A stretch of 64,000 nt of DNA. Source: CAYYVJ01 sp964475115. Lineage in GTDB: Bacteria; Bacillota; Clostridia; Lachnospirales; Lachnospiraceae. The notes beneath the pieces were generated by a model. It saw only the letters and a program-made list of their open reading frames with translations, did no database searches and had not been told where the DNA came from. This document shows, piece by piece, positions 26,205 through 35,665 of this stretch (positions within the stretch are counted from its first letter, which is position 1; each line of letters opens with the position of its first letter). The position numbers and the translations under genes are program-made. The stretch is from contig CAYYVJ010000001.1 in NCBI GenBank assembly GCA_964475115.1, positions 1 to 64,000 on the forward strand, read 5' to 3'.

Positions 26205-26870
26205 ATGGACAAATTAAAAATAACGAGTTTATATGACTTAGAGCAAACGATAGCGAAAGAATTATTTGTTGGAGGAGAGTACCCTTGGGAGTTGCTTCCT
26301 AAAATAGGTGAATTTATTAAGAAACTTGGAGCCAGTCTTTCGGCAGAGGAATATAACCAAGTAGAAGAATCTGTTTGGATAGCAAAAACTGCTGTAGTTG
26401 CGCCATCCGCTTGCATAAATGGACCAGCCATTATAGGGAAAAACGCAGAGATTAGACATGGTGCATTTATTCGTGGAAATGCTATTGTAGGAGAAGGTGC
26501 TGTAGTTGGAAATTCTACAGAGTTGAAAAATGTAATTTTATTTAATAAAGTTCAAGTTCCTCATTACAATTATGTAGGCGATTCGATTTTAGGTTATAAA
26601 GCTCATATGGGTGCGGGTTCAATTACTTCAAATGTGAAGTCGGATAAGACATTGGTATCTGTAGTTACTCCTGATGGGAAAATTGAAACGGGATTAAAGA
26701 AATTTGGTGCGATGTTGGGAGATAATGTAGAAATAGGGTGTAATAGTGTGTTGAATCCAGGTACTGTGATTGGAAGAAATACAAACGTATATCCATTGTC
26801 TTCTGTTCGTGGATTTGTACCTTCTGACTCGATTTTTAAGCATCAAGAAAAAATCGTAAAAAAATCATAA
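26205..26870 (+). CDS. Left-handed beta-helix protein, UDP-GlcNAc pyrophosphorylase-like
   Basis: A 221-residue protein with an N-terminal helical part (1-55) and a left-handed beta-helix built of hexapeptide repeats (about 57-205: VWIAKTAVVAPSA, PAIIGKNAEI, AIVGEGAVVG and others). It resembles the C-terminal half of GlmU and the DapH/acyltransferase group, and is often named a UDP-N-acetylglucosamine pyrophosphorylase-related protein, but it has no nucleotidyltransferase domain. It may transfer an acyl group to a sugar or amino acid; the substrate is unknown. AAAAGGGG precedes the start; the symporter gene follows 34 bases later. Confidence 0.75.
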   Translation: MDKLKITSLYDLEQTIAKELFVGGEYPWELLPKIGEFIKKLGASLSAEEYNQVEESVWIAKTAVVAPSACINGPAIIGKNAEIRHGAFIRGNAIVGEGAVVGNSTELKNVILFNKVQVPHYNYVGDSILGYKAHMGAGSITSNVKSDKTLVSVVTPDGKIETGLKKFGAMLGDNVEIGCNSVLNPGTVIGRNTNVYPLSSVRGFVPSDSIFKHQEKIVKKS

Positions 26871-26904
26871 ATTAAACCGTATTATAAGAAGAAAAGGGTG
26901 AATT

Positions 26905-28371
26905 ATGAGCGAGAATTTAAATAGCATATTTAATTTTGCAAATGAAGGACTGGTGACGATTAGCAATCTGGTCTGGGGTATACCCTTAATTGTGTTTATT
27001 TTACTAGTTGGAATTTATTTGACTTTGAAGCTTGGATTCTTACAGGTGTTTTATTTACCAAAAGCTTTAAAATTTGTGGTAACAAATGAAGAAGGTGGAG
27101 AAGGTGAAGTAAGTAGCTTTGGAGCATTATGTACTGCTTTATCAGCAACAATAGGTACTGGAAATATTGTAGGTGTAGCTACTGCAGTAGGAGTTTTAGC
27201 TGGTGGTCCAGGAGCATTATTTTGGATGTTAGTGGCGGCCTTCTTTGGTATGGCAACTAAATATGCAGAAGGTTTTTTGGCAATTAAATATAGAAAAGTT
27301 GATAAAAATAATCATGTATTAGGTGGACCTTTTTATTACATTGAATATGGAATGGGAATAAAATGGCGTTGGTTAGGTAAAATGTTTGCTTTTTTTGGAG
27401 CTGGAGCTGGATTGCTTGGTATTGGAACCTTTACACAAGTAAATGGAATTTCAAGCGTTGTAGTAGGATTTTTTGATCCGAATAAAGAAAGGCTTATATC
27501 TTTATTTGGAAGAGAATATTCAATTGTACTGATCATTACAGGTTTTATTTTAACCATAAGTGTCGCTTTGATATTAGTTGGAGGAATACAAAGAATATCA
27601 AATGTATCACAGGTTGTAGTTCCTTTTATGGCGATTTTATATGTGGCTACTTGCCTTATTCTTATAATAATAAATCGTTCTAAATTACCAGAAGCAATTA
27701 GTGATATATTTTTAGGAGCTTTTGGAATAAAACCTATTTCTGGTGGGATATTAGCTAGTGTACTAATTTCTATGAGGAGTGGTATTTCTAGAGGGATTTT
27801 TTCTAATGAAGCAGGCCTTGGTTCAGCGCCAATTGCATCGGCAGCAGCGAAATCAAATAATTTAGTTAGACAAGGTCTTGTTACAATGACAGGAACTTTT
27901 ATTGATACCATAATTATTTCTACAATGACAGGATTATGTATTGTTATGATGGGCTCTTGGAAAGCAACAAAAGTAGTAAACGGTATTGCTGTTCCATTGG
28001 AAGGTGTGGAGGTCACTACTCATGCATTTCAAACAGGAGTTCCCCTTTCTAATTTGACAATTTCCTTTGTTTTAATGATCTGTCTAGCTTTTTTTGCTTA
28101 TACTACTATTTTGGGATGGAATTATTATGGAGAACGCTGTATTGAATATCTAACAAACGGTAGCAAGAATGCTCTAAAATGGTATCGTTGTTTCTATATA
28201 CTAGCAGTGTTTGTAGGCCCATATATGACGGTTGCAGCTGTATGGACAATAGCGGATATTTTTAATGGGTTAATGGCACTTCCTAATCTTATTGCATTAT
28301 TAGCCCTTAGTGGAGTAGTGGTATCTGAAACAAAGCAAAGTCTAAGAGCAAAAAACAGATTCTCTGGATAA
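26905..28371 (+). CDS. Sodium:alanine symporter, AGCS family
   Basis: A 488-residue transporter with about ten membrane helices. GALCTALSATIGTGNIVGVATAV and GGPGALFWMLVAAFFGMATKYAEG are the hallmark AGCS motifs, as is FSNEAGLGSAPIASAAA. It imports alanine or glycine with sodium. AAGGGTG precedes the start. It may be co-transcribed with the beta-helix gene. A long minus-strand frame inside it is only a shadow. The 6S RNA gene follows. Confidence 0.93.
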   Translation: MSENLNSIFNFANEGLVTISNLVWGIPLIVFILLVGIYLTLKLGFLQVFYLPKALKFVVTNEEGGEGEVSSFGALCTALSATIGTGNIVGVATAVGVLAGGPGALFWMLVAAFFGMATKYAEGFLAIKYRKVDKNNHVLGGPFYYIEYGMGIKWRWLGKMFAFFGAGAGLLGIGTFTQVNGISSVVVGFFDPNKERLISLFGREYSIVLIITGFILTISVALILVGGIQRISNVSQVVVPFMAILYVATCLILIIINRSKLPEAISDIFLGAFGIKPISGGILASVLISMRSGISRGIFSNEAGLGSAPIASAAAKSNNLVRQGLVTMTGTFIDTIIISTMTGLCIVMMGSWKATKVVNGIAVPLEGVEVTTHAFQTGVPLSNLTISFVLMICLAFFAYTTILGWNYYGERCIEYLTNGSKNALKWYRCFYILAVFVGPYMTVAAVWTIADIFNGLMALPNLIALLALSGVVVSETKQSLRAKNRFSG

Positions 28372-28401
28372 AATTGTAAAATTGTTAATTTCATTTTTCC
28401 C

Positions 28402-28430
28402 TTGAAAATGATTGTAGATTAGAGTATAAT
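28402..28430 (+). promoter_or_regulatory. Strong sigma-A promoter of the 6S RNA gene
   Basis: TTGAAA (28402-28407), exactly 17 bases, then consensus TATAAT (28425-28430), with no protein start codon nearby; the expected transcript start is near 28437. Confidence 0.75.
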
Positions 28431-28436
28431 AAAGCC

Positions 28437-28640
28437 ATACAAAAGATGACGAATGTTTCCTGGAATGTACGAAAATCTTGTTATTTTGAACCTACATTTA
28501 CTTTTATGGGATTCCTAAATCGCTGACAAGATGTCAAGCCTCCTCTGAGTGGAAGGCAGAATGTTAGTTGCGGTTACCCACCTAGCGCTGCTAGGAGTCA
28601 AAATTACAGGAAACGGCATTTTGGGACATAACCAAAGATG
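28437..28640 (+). ncRNA. ssrS: 6S RNA
   Basis: A transcript of about 200 bases without a coding frame, set between a near-consensus promoter and a terminator. Its ends pair (GTTTCCTG near 28453 with CAGGAAAC near 28608). Inner helices include ATTTTGA near 28474 with TCAAAAT near 28599, and the hairpin CCTAGC-GCT-GCTAGG. A long irregular helix with a central open bubble is the plan of 6S RNA, which binds the housekeeping RNA polymerase and damps transcription in stationary phase. The sequence resembles what I recall of clostridial 6S RNAs; no covariance search was possible. Ends are approximate. Confidence 0.72.
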
Positions 28641-28643
28641 AAG

Positions 28644-28669
28644 AGGCAACCGAAAGGTTGCCTTTTTTG
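28644..28669 (+). terminator. Terminator of the 6S RNA gene
   Basis: An 8-base stem AGGCAACC / GGTTGCCT with a GAAA tetraloop and a T run. Confidence 0.88.
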
Positions 28670-28756
28670 CTATAAAAAAAAGTTCTACGGCATTATTCTA
28701 AAGACATTTGCATATATTAGGAAAGAAAAAGTTGTCCAAATGAACGAGAGAGGGAT

Positions 28757-30490
28757 ATGAGAAAATCTGAACTTATAAGAATGTTTTTTATAATTGGAAT
28801 AATAGTAATTGTTTTTTTTCTTTGGAACGAAAGTGAAAAAACAGATAAGGAGAAAGAAGAACCTAAGATATCGTCTAAGCAGACTTATGAAAATGCATGG
28901 ATAGTAACGGTCAAAGATGATAAGCTCGTTATGTATGCGGATGGAAGCCTTAGAGAATTTGAAGTAAAAGGAATGAATCCTATTCAAGATACAATGGCGG
29001 ATGTAGTGGTAAAAGGAGGAAAAGTAAAAAAAATTAGTCTTAAAACAGAAACGATAGGCGGTAAGGTACTAGCCATAGGAGAAGATTTTGTGGAAATAGA
29101 AGGATATGGGAAAATACCATTATCCCCTAGCTATGCTTTCTATAAAAATTATGATACGGTCCAAGAGATAGAGTGGACGGGAATCTTAGTTGGATATGAA
29201 GGACAAAATTTTATTGTAGGTAATGGCCAAGTGTGTGGAGCTATTATTTCCACTCCTATTGTTGCTAAGAATATAAGGGCTCTTATTATGACTGATAATT
29301 ATCAGGATAATTATCATGAAAGGGTGAACATCACATCTACTTCTCCATTTTCTATCGAGTATAAAGATGGTATAAAAATGTGCGAAGCTGGTGAAGAAGT
29401 AGAATTTACAGCGGAAAGTGAGATTTTAAATGAAGGAAGAGTTATAATATCTTCTGAAGAGGATGCCAAAATAAGCATATTGTCGATAGAGAGAGGATAT
29501 GGAGTTCCTTCCTATCATGGTAGACTTGAGATTGTAAAAGAAGGAAATGCCTTGTTGATAATAAATGAATTATCACTAGAAGAGTATTTGTACTCGGTGG
29601 TTCCCAGTGAAATGCCTGCAGGATATGGTTTGGAAGCATTGAAAGCACAAGCAGTTTGTGCGAGAAGTTATGCCTATAAACATATGATGAAAAATAGCCT
29701 TAGTATGCTTGGAGCTCATGTAAATGATAGTGCGAAATATCAGGTATATAATAATCTTGCTGAGCATGAACTTTCCACAAAAGCTGTAGATGAAACCATG
29801 GGACAAATAATGGTTTCAGGTGAGGAAGTGGTAGAAGCATACTATTTTTCTACTTCTTGTGGGCACACAACAGATGCTGATATTTGGGGAAGTAATATAG
29901 AATTGTCCTATATTGCAGGAAAATTATTAAGTGATCAACCCCAAGTTTTAGATTTGAAAGATGAAAATACATTCAAAACATTTATAAAGGATACATCCCT
30001 CTATACCTATGATATAGAATTTCCTTGGTACCGTTGGAACATAACTTTTACATTGGATGACTTAACAAGTTTAATGAATATAAATACAGGAAATACCTTT
30101 GCTGATAAAGTGAAAAATATTCAGGTAACTAGAAGAGGAACGGGTGGTATCGCTACAGAACTTACAGTAATAGGGAATAAATCAAAAACCGTGATTGATA
30201 CCGAGTATAATATACGTAACTTGTTAGCTCCGAAAGGATACGAATTGTATAAAAATGATGGTAGTACTACTACTAGCTTTAACTTGCTACCAAGTGCTTT
30301 TTTTACTTTGGAAGAAATACAAGAAAACAATGTGTTGATAGGATATAAGCTTTATGGTGGTGGATTTGGCCATGGTGCAGGAATGAGTCAAAATGGTGTA
30401 AAGGCCATGACGGATAAAGGAATGACCTATATAGAAATCCTACATTTTTTCTATAATGAAATTGAAATAAAAAACTATCTTGCAGGATGA
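28757..30490 (+). CDS. SpoIID/LytB-domain protein
   Basis: A 577-residue protein anchored by one N-terminal membrane segment (about 7-25). An extracellular beta-rich region (about 45-240) precedes a SpoIID/LytB domain (about 245-400: LSLEEYLYSVVPSEMPAGYG, then LKAQAVCARSYAYKHM). Conserved end motifs such as YYFSTSCGHT and GGGFGHGAGMSQNG follow. SpoIID proteins cleave glycan strands of peptidoglycan lacking stem peptides, notably in engulfment. It is longer than typical SpoIID, so it may be a paralogue rather than SpoIID itself. The start follows GAGAGGGAT; a terminator overlaps the stop. Confidence 0.88.
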   Translation: MRKSELIRMFFIIGIIVIVFFLWNESEKTDKEKEEPKISSKQTYENAWIVTVKDDKLVMYADGSLREFEVKGMNPIQDTMADVVVKGGKVKKISLKTETIGGKVLAIGEDFVEIEGYGKIPLSPSYAFYKNYDTVQEIEWTGILVGYEGQNFIVGNGQVCGAIISTPIVAKNIRALIMTDNYQDNYHERVNITSTSPFSIEYKDGIKMCEAGEEVEFTAESEILNEGRVIISSEEDAKISILSIERGYGVPSYHGRLEIVKEGNALLIINELSLEEYLYSVVPSEMPAGYGLEALKAQAVCARSYAYKHMMKNSLSMLGAHVNDSAKYQVYNNLAEHELSTKAVDETMGQIMVSGEEVVEAYYFSTSCGHTTDADIWGSNIELSYIAGKLLSDQPQVLDLKDENTFKTFIKDTSLYTYDIEFPWYRWNITFTLDDLTSLMNINTGNTFADKVKNIQVTRRGTGGIATELTVIGNKSKTVIDTEYNIRNLLAPKGYELYKNDGSTTTSFNLLPSAFFTLEEIQENNVLIGYKLYGGGFGHGAGMSQNGVKAMTDKGMTYIEILHFFYNEIEIKNYLAG

Positions 30491-30515
30491 ATTTATCTTG
30501 CAAGATAGTTTTTTG
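30473..30515. terminator. Bidirectional terminator overlapping the SpoIID-like stop
   Basis: AACTATCTTGCA pairs with TGCAAGATAGTT, and TTTTTTG follows; it separates convergent genes. Confidence 0.8.
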
Positions 30516-30529
30516 TGTAAAAATATTTC

Positions 30530-31366
30530 TTAGTTGATAGGAGTAACCGTTTCTTTTATGTTAGGTTCAAAAAAAACATTGATTTCCGCACCAATGAAAA
30601 GAATGTACATGCAGAAGTATAGCCAAAGCATAATTAGTACAATAGCAGTTAAACTGCCGTACATATAGGAAAAGTTACTAAAATTATCAATATAGATAGA
30701 AAAGAAAAAGGAAAATAACATCCATCCACTAGCTGCAAATAAGGCACCAGGAGTTTGTAGGATCAGTGTGGATGGCCTATCAGGTATTATTTTATAGAGT
30801 AAGGAAAAGAAAAGCGTTAATATTGATAGAGCAAGTAGAGGACGAAGTATTATGAGAACATTTGCAAGGGTCTCTAAGAATGGAAATCTGGTTTCTATCA
30901 ATATAAAAAGTGTGTTTCCAAAAACTAGAATGGTTAAGGTAAAAAGTAAAGTTAAAATAAGTATAATTGTATATAATATAGAAATAAAACGAAGTGTTAT
31001 AAAATTTCTTGTTTCATTGATTTGATAAATTGAATTCAATCCACGCACGACAGAAAGGGTACCTTTAGAAGCGGACCATAATGTGGTCAGGGCAGTTAAA
31101 GAAATAATAGTACCAGAAGATTTACTATATAATTCATCTATAATGTTAATGATAAATGGTTCAAGAGCATCAGGCATAGACCTAACCATAAGGTAGGACA
31201 AATCAGCCTTCGTAATGGGTAAAAATTGAATCAGATTTAGAATCATTATAATTAATGGAAATGCTGAAATTATAATAAAAAGAGCAGATTGTGCAGAGAA
31301 TGCACTGACATAATCTTTTTTCATTTTAAATAAAAAGGATCTTGCAGTTTTGATTTTAGCTAGCAT
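30530..31366 (-). CDS. YihY/UPF0761 family membrane protein
   Basis: A 278-residue integral membrane protein with about six segments. The N-terminal stretch AFSAQSALFIIISAFPLI and the internal TTLWSASKGTLSVVRGLNSIY are hallmarks of the YihY/BrkB family. Although historically labelled ribonuclease BN, the family is not a nuclease; its role is unknown. The frame is open to 31450, but GGAGTG sits before the ATG at 31366, giving a normal-length protein. It shares a terminator with the SpoIID-like gene. Confidence 0.88.
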   Translation of the reverse strand: MLAKIKTARSFLFKMKKDYVSAFSAQSALFIIISAFPLIIMILNLIQFLPITKADLSYLMVRSMPDALEPFIINIIDELYSKSSGTIISLTALTTLWSASKGTLSVVRGLNSIYQINETRNFITLRFISILYTIILILTLLFTLTILVFGNTLFILIETRFPFLETLANVLIILRPLLALSILTLFFSLLYKIIPDRPSTLILQTPGALFAASGWMLFSFFFSIYIDNFSNFSYMYGSLTAIVLIMLWLYFCMYILFIGAEINVFFEPNIKETVTPIN

Positions 31367-31526
31367 ATTTTTATCACTCCAGTTTTCATATCTTATTATA
31401 TTGATATTACTATAATATAATGCATAGGTAAAGGCTGTTTTAAACCTCACATTGACATTTCATTATTTATAAGTGAAAATAAAGAGAGAGAATTCAAAAG
31501 TGAAAAGCAGCAAAGAGGAGAACAGA

Positions 31527-33236
31527 ATGGAGAAATGGTTTGTGTATGGTAAAAAGGCTGATTTTGAAGAAATAAGCCAGAAGTTTGCTATTGATCCTGT
31601 GATAGCAAGGATTATTAGAAATAGAGACATCGTTGAGGAAGAGCAGATTTCTAAATATTTAGAAGGTGGATTAGCTGACTTATATGACCCGCATCTTATG
31701 AAAGATATAGATAAAGCAGCGGATATTCTGTTAGAAAAGAAAAAAGAAGGAAAAAAGGTTAGAGTAATTGGAGATTATGATATTGATGGAGTCAATTCTC
31801 TTTATATACTGTTGATGGCATTAAAACGCCTAGGATTAGAAGTGGATGGCGAGATACCACATCGAATTAAAGATGGATACGGAATAAATGAAACCTTGAT
31901 TCAGGCTGCATTTGATGATGGAATCGATACAATTCTTACATGCGATAATGGTATTGCGGCGATTAAACAAATAGAGTATGCAAAAAAACTAGGCATGACA
32001 GTTGTTGTTACAGATCATCATGAAATCTTTTATACTGGAGAAGGAGAAGATAAAATATCTACTTTGCCAAATGCAGATGCAATTGTGAATCCGAAACAAG
32101 AGGATTGTCCCTACCCATTTAAAAGCTTGTGTGGTGCAGGTGTGGCATTTAAGCTAGCACAAGTATTATATGAGAGAGAAGGATTGGAAGACGAAATATG
32201 GGAGTTCCTTGAATATGTTGCGATTGCTACAATAGGAGACATTATGGATCTGTTAGATGAAAATCGCATTCTTGTAAAAGAAGGCCTTAAAAGATTAAAG
32301 AAAACAAAGAATTTCGGCCTTTCAGCCTTGATGGAAGTTACAAAAGTAGATCCTGGTAGATTAAGTTCTTATCATATCGGTTTTGTTCTAGGTCCTTGCC
32401 TAAATGCGGGTGGAAGATTGGACACGGCTAAAAGAGCCCTTGAGCTTTTAATGAGCGAGAATAAGGCGGAAGGAGAGAATTTGGCTGGGGAGCTAAAGTC
32501 ATTAAATGATAGTCGAAAAGAAATGACAAAAAAAGGAACAGAAGATGCAATTAGCTTAATTGAAACAAGTAGCTTAAAAGAAGATAAAGTATATGTAATC
32601 TATTTACCTGATTGCCATGAAAGTCTAGCTGGAATTATAGCAGGAAGAGTTCGTGAACAGTATCATAAGCCGGTATTTGTTTTAACAAATGCAGAAGAAG
32701 GAGTGAAAGGTTCTGGACGTTCGATTGAAGCCTATCACATGTTTGATGAACTAGTAAAAGTTCAAGACTTATTAGATAAATTTGGTGGACATCCTATGGC
32801 AGCGGGTTTATCCATGAAAAAAGAAAATGTTGAAACATTTAGAGAAAAAGTAAATAAAAATGCTGAATTAACAGAAGAAGATTTTGTTTCAAAGATATGG
32901 ATTGATTCTCCCATGCCATTTCATTACATTAATGAAGCGTTTATAAAGCAGCTAGAGTTATTGGAGCCGTTTGGAAAAGCAAATCATAAGCCGGTTTTTG
33001 CTGAAAGTGATGTGAAAGTAATTAATAGCAGAATTGTTGGTGCAAATGAGAATGTATTAAAGCTTTTACTTATGGACAAGAATGGTTATCAAATAGAAGG
33101 TGTCTATTTTGGAGATGCAAAAGGCTTTCATGAATTTTTACAAAACAAAGCTATTATATCAATTTTATACTATCCTTCTATCAACGAATTCAGGGGTGCT
33201 GTTTCCTTACAAGTGGTGATTCAAGGGTATTGTTAA
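31527..33236 (+). CDS. recJ: Single-stranded-DNA-specific exonuclease RecJ
   Basis: A 569-residue member of the DHH/DHHA1 family. The motif VIGDYDIDGVNSLYIL (phosphoesterase motif I) and VTDHHE (D163-H164-H165) bind the manganese ions; GPCLNAGGRLDTA and DKFGGHPMAAGLSM belong to the DHHA1 and later domains. It degrades single-stranded DNA 5' to 3' in repair. The frame is open from 31473, but AGAGGAGAA precedes the ATG at 31527. In other Firmicutes apt follows recJ; here a sugar cassette intervenes. Confidence 0.92.
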   Translation: MEKWFVYGKKADFEEISQKFAIDPVIARIIRNRDIVEEEQISKYLEGGLADLYDPHLMKDIDKAADILLEKKKEGKKVRVIGDYDIDGVNSLYILLMALKRLGLEVDGEIPHRIKDGYGINETLIQAAFDDGIDTILTCDNGIAAIKQIEYAKKLGMTVVVTDHHEIFYTGEGEDKISTLPNADAIVNPKQEDCPYPFKSLCGAGVAFKLAQVLYEREGLEDEIWEFLEYVAIATIGDIMDLLDENRILVKEGLKRLKKTKNFGLSALMEVTKVDPGRLSSYHIGFVLGPCLNAGGRLDTAKRALELLMSENKAEGENLAGELKSLNDSRKEMTKKGTEDAISLIETSSLKEDKVYVIYLPDCHESLAGIIAGRVREQYHKPVFVLTNAEEGVKGSGRSIEAYHMFDELVKVQDLLDKFGGHPMAAGLSMKKENVETFREKVNKNAELTEEDFVSKIWIDSPMPFHYINEAFIKQLELLEPFGKANHKPVFAESDVKVINSRIVGANENVLKLLLMDKNGYQIEGVYFGDAKGFHEFLQNKAIISILYYPSINEFRGAVSLQVVIQGYC

Positions 33237-33249
33237 GTGACATGGAAGC

Positions 33250-33278
33250 TTGACACTAAAAGGGCAGAATGATATAGT
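33250..33278 (+). promoter_or_regulatory. Promoter of the pectin cassette
   Basis: Consensus TTGACA (33250-33255), 17 bases, then TATAGT (33273-33278). A second TATAAT begins at 33279. It lies just after recJ, so the cassette can be expressed independently. Confidence 0.6.
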
Positions 33279-33354
33279 TATAATGTTTGCAAAAATGAAA
33301 TGATTTAAGTACATAAAATAGAATTGGAAAAAGTGATTTTATAGGAGAATAGAT

Positions 33355-34077
33355 ATGAAACATAATTTATATGTCAAAGATTACCTTGTAAAATTTGAAA
33401 ATCAACAAGAGAATAAAAGTGTTCAAGATGCCTATCTTTTATCGGGTTCTTTGCAACTTTATTTAGCAACAGGTGATATAGAATACAAAGATTTTATTAG
33501 CAGATATGTGGAAGCTGCAAATGGCTTAAACGATTTGGCTATTGGAAAAGTCTTGTTTTATTTATATGAAGAAACAAAAGAAGAAAAATATAGAAAAGCC
33601 ATTGAAGAGATTGTGAAAAAAGGGGAAAATAGCCCTAAAGATTTGGAAGAATTTTATATGGTAATGCCTACTTATGCAGAGTATGGAACTAAGATTGGGA
33701 AAAAAGAAAACTACAATGATATTATTACACAATTTAAAAATATAAGAGCTACAATTAAAACAGACAGTGAAAAAGAGTTGTATTTAATGACGTTAGTGGA
33801 AACGTTGGAAGTTATGTCAGAAGAAATCTTTGAGCATTACAAGACATTAGAAGTTTTTGCAAAAGAAGCGATTAAAGAAATGGAAAACAGCTCTGTTGTA
33901 AGAGCTTATGGTATTTTGAAAGCGTGCAGATTAAAGGCTTTACTAAAAGAAAAGTATCAGGAAGTTGGAAGCAAGATACTTGATTCTGTTTCTGAACCAA
34001 CATTCCCTGATCATAAGAATGCGGGAACATTTATGATGGCATATGCTCAGTTACTTTTATTAGGAAAAGAGGAATAA
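33355..34077 (+). CDS. Short alpha-helical protein, possibly GH88/GH105 (six-hairpin)-like
   Basis: A 240-residue, wholly helical, acidic protein. The pattern LLSGSLQLYLATGDIEYKDF followed by similar helix pairs resembles the six-hairpin barrel of unsaturated rhamnogalacturonyl hydrolases (GH88/GH105). Those enzymes are usually about 350-380 residues long, and I do not see their catalytic Asp in a WxRGxGW context. It may be a shortened or degenerate relative, or an unrelated helical repeat protein. It lies 4 bases before the GH28 gene and is probably co-translated with it. There is no signal peptide. Confidence 0.5.
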   Translation: MKHNLYVKDYLVKFENQQENKSVQDAYLLSGSLQLYLATGDIEYKDFISRYVEAANGLNDLAIGKVLFYLYEETKEEKYRKAIEEIVKKGENSPKDLEEFYMVMPTYAEYGTKIGKKENYNDIITQFKNIRATIKTDSEKELYLMTLVETLEVMSEEIFEHYKTLEVFAKEAIKEMENSSVVRAYGILKACRLKALLKEKYQEVGSKILDSVSEPTFPDHKNAGTFMMAYAQLLLLGKEE

Positions 34078-34081
34078 TACG

Positions 34082-35653
34082 ATGGAGTTTAATATTATAT
34101 TTCAGTCAGCAAGAAGTATTGTAATTGAATTGCTAGGTGCTGGGATTTATCAATTAGAAGATGAATACAGTATTTATATCGATGATAAACTACACCTGAA
34201 TAGTAAAAAAGTTGTACAGACCATTGATGGTTTAATGCCAAATACATCCTATGATTTATATATAGAACAAAACGGCAAGAAATCTAAAACTATGAAGTTT
34301 CAAACGGATAAAGAATCATTTACCTTAAATGTAAAAGCATTTGGTGCAAAAGGTGATGGTGAAAGGGATGATACTGGAAGTATTCAAGCTGCTATCTATG
34401 CTTGTCCAAAAGATGGAAGAGTTTTAGTTCCAAAAGGAATTTATAAAATAACTACTCTATTTTTAAAAAGTGATTTAAAGCTTGAATTAGCGGAAGGTGC
34501 TCTTCTTTCTGCTATTACAGAAAGAGAAAAGTATCCTATTTTCCCTGGAAGGATAGAAAGCTACGATGAAAGCGAAGAATACTATCTTGGTACTTGGGAA
34601 GGTAATCCTTTGGATATGTTTACAGGCATAATAACTGGCTTAAATGTATCTAATGTTGTTATATCTGGAAAAGGTACAATAGACGGGAATGCAAATACAG
34701 ATAATTGGTGGAAAAACCCTAAGGTTCGAAATATAGCATGGAGACCAAGGCTTATTTTCTTGAGTAATTGTGAAAATGTTACGGTACAGGGAATTAGTGT
34801 GAAAAATAGTCCATCATGGAATATTCATCCATATTTTTCAAAGAATTTGAAATTTATTGATATTTCAGTTACAAACCCAAAAGATTCTCCTAACACAGAT
34901 GGATTAGATCCAGAGTCTTGTGAAAATGTAGATATTATTGGAGTATATTTTTCTTTAGGGGATGACTGTATTGCAGTAAAATCTGGTAAAGTATATATGG
35001 GATCAAAATTCAAGGTATCTTCCAAAAACATTACAATTCGTCAATGTTGTATGCGAGACGGACATGGTTCCGTGACTCTTGGAAGCGAAATGGCAGCAGG
35101 AATTAAAAATCTTATAGTAAAAGACTGCTTATTTCTAAACACTGACAGAGGTCTTAGAATTAAGACAAGAAGAGGTCGTGGAAAAGATGCGATTATTGAT
35201 GATATTATTTTTGAAAATATAATAATGGATCATGTAATGACTCCTTTTGTAATCAATTCTTTTTATTTTTGTGATCCAGATGGACGTACAGAATATGTTA
35301 GAACAAAAGAGACCTTAGCTGTAGATGAGAGAACTCCTTATATCAAGAAGTTGAAGTTTAAGGATATTACATGTACCAATGTCCATGTAGCAGGTGCTTT
35401 TGCCTATGGACTTCCTGAACAAAAAATCGAAAAGATTGAGATGGAAAATATATCAATCTCTTATACTGATTCACCTATAGCAGATGTTCCAGCGATGATG
35501 GAAGGTGTATCACCAATGACGAAGCAGGGTGTATATGTGAATAATATTGAAACGTTTGAAATGCGTAATGTACAAATTGAAGGTTGCGTAGGTGAACCAT
35601 TAACAGCAGAAAATGTGGATAATTTATTGCTTGATAATAAGACAATAAATTAG
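34082..35653 (+). CDS. GH28 family glycoside hydrolase (polygalacturonase-like)
   Basis: A 523-residue protein with a short beta domain (about 1-85, fibronectin-III-like) and a GH28 right-handed beta-helix. All catalytic-site signatures are visible: NTDG (N271-D273), GDDC (D294-D295), GHGS (H328) and RIK (R359-K361). GH28 enzymes cut galacturonic-acid linkages in pectin. There is no signal peptide, so it probably acts on imported oligosaccharides in the cytoplasm, perhaps as an exo-enzyme. The fold and active site are clear; the exact linkage is not. Confidence 0.92.
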   Translation: MEFNIIFQSARSIVIELLGAGIYQLEDEYSIYIDDKLHLNSKKVVQTIDGLMPNTSYDLYIEQNGKKSKTMKFQTDKESFTLNVKAFGAKGDGERDDTGSIQAAIYACPKDGRVLVPKGIYKITTLFLKSDLKLELAEGALLSAITEREKYPIFPGRIESYDESEEYYLGTWEGNPLDMFTGIITGLNVSNVVISGKGTIDGNANTDNWWKNPKVRNIAWRPRLIFLSNCENVTVQGISVKNSPSWNIHPYFSKNLKFIDISVTNPKDSPNTDGLDPESCENVDIIGVYFSLGDDCIAVKSGKVYMGSKFKVSSKNITIRQCCMRDGHGSVTLGSEMAAGIKNLIVKDCLFLNTDRGLRIKTRRGRGKDAIIDDIIFENIIMDHVMTPFVINSFYFCDPDGRTEYVRTKETLAVDERTPYIKKLKFKDITCTNVHVAGAFAYGLPEQKIEKIEMENISISYTDSPIADVPAMMEGVSPMTKQGVYVNNIETFEMRNVQIEGCVGEPLTAENVDNLLLDNKTIN

Positions 35654-35665
35654 AAGGAGGTAAGA

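Noticed and set aside
27336..28016. A 226-codon open frame on the minus strand.
   Set aside because: It lies wholly inside the alanine symporter gene, antisense to it, has no ribosome binding site, and its product is a Pro/Ile/Thr-rich shadow of hydrophobic codons.
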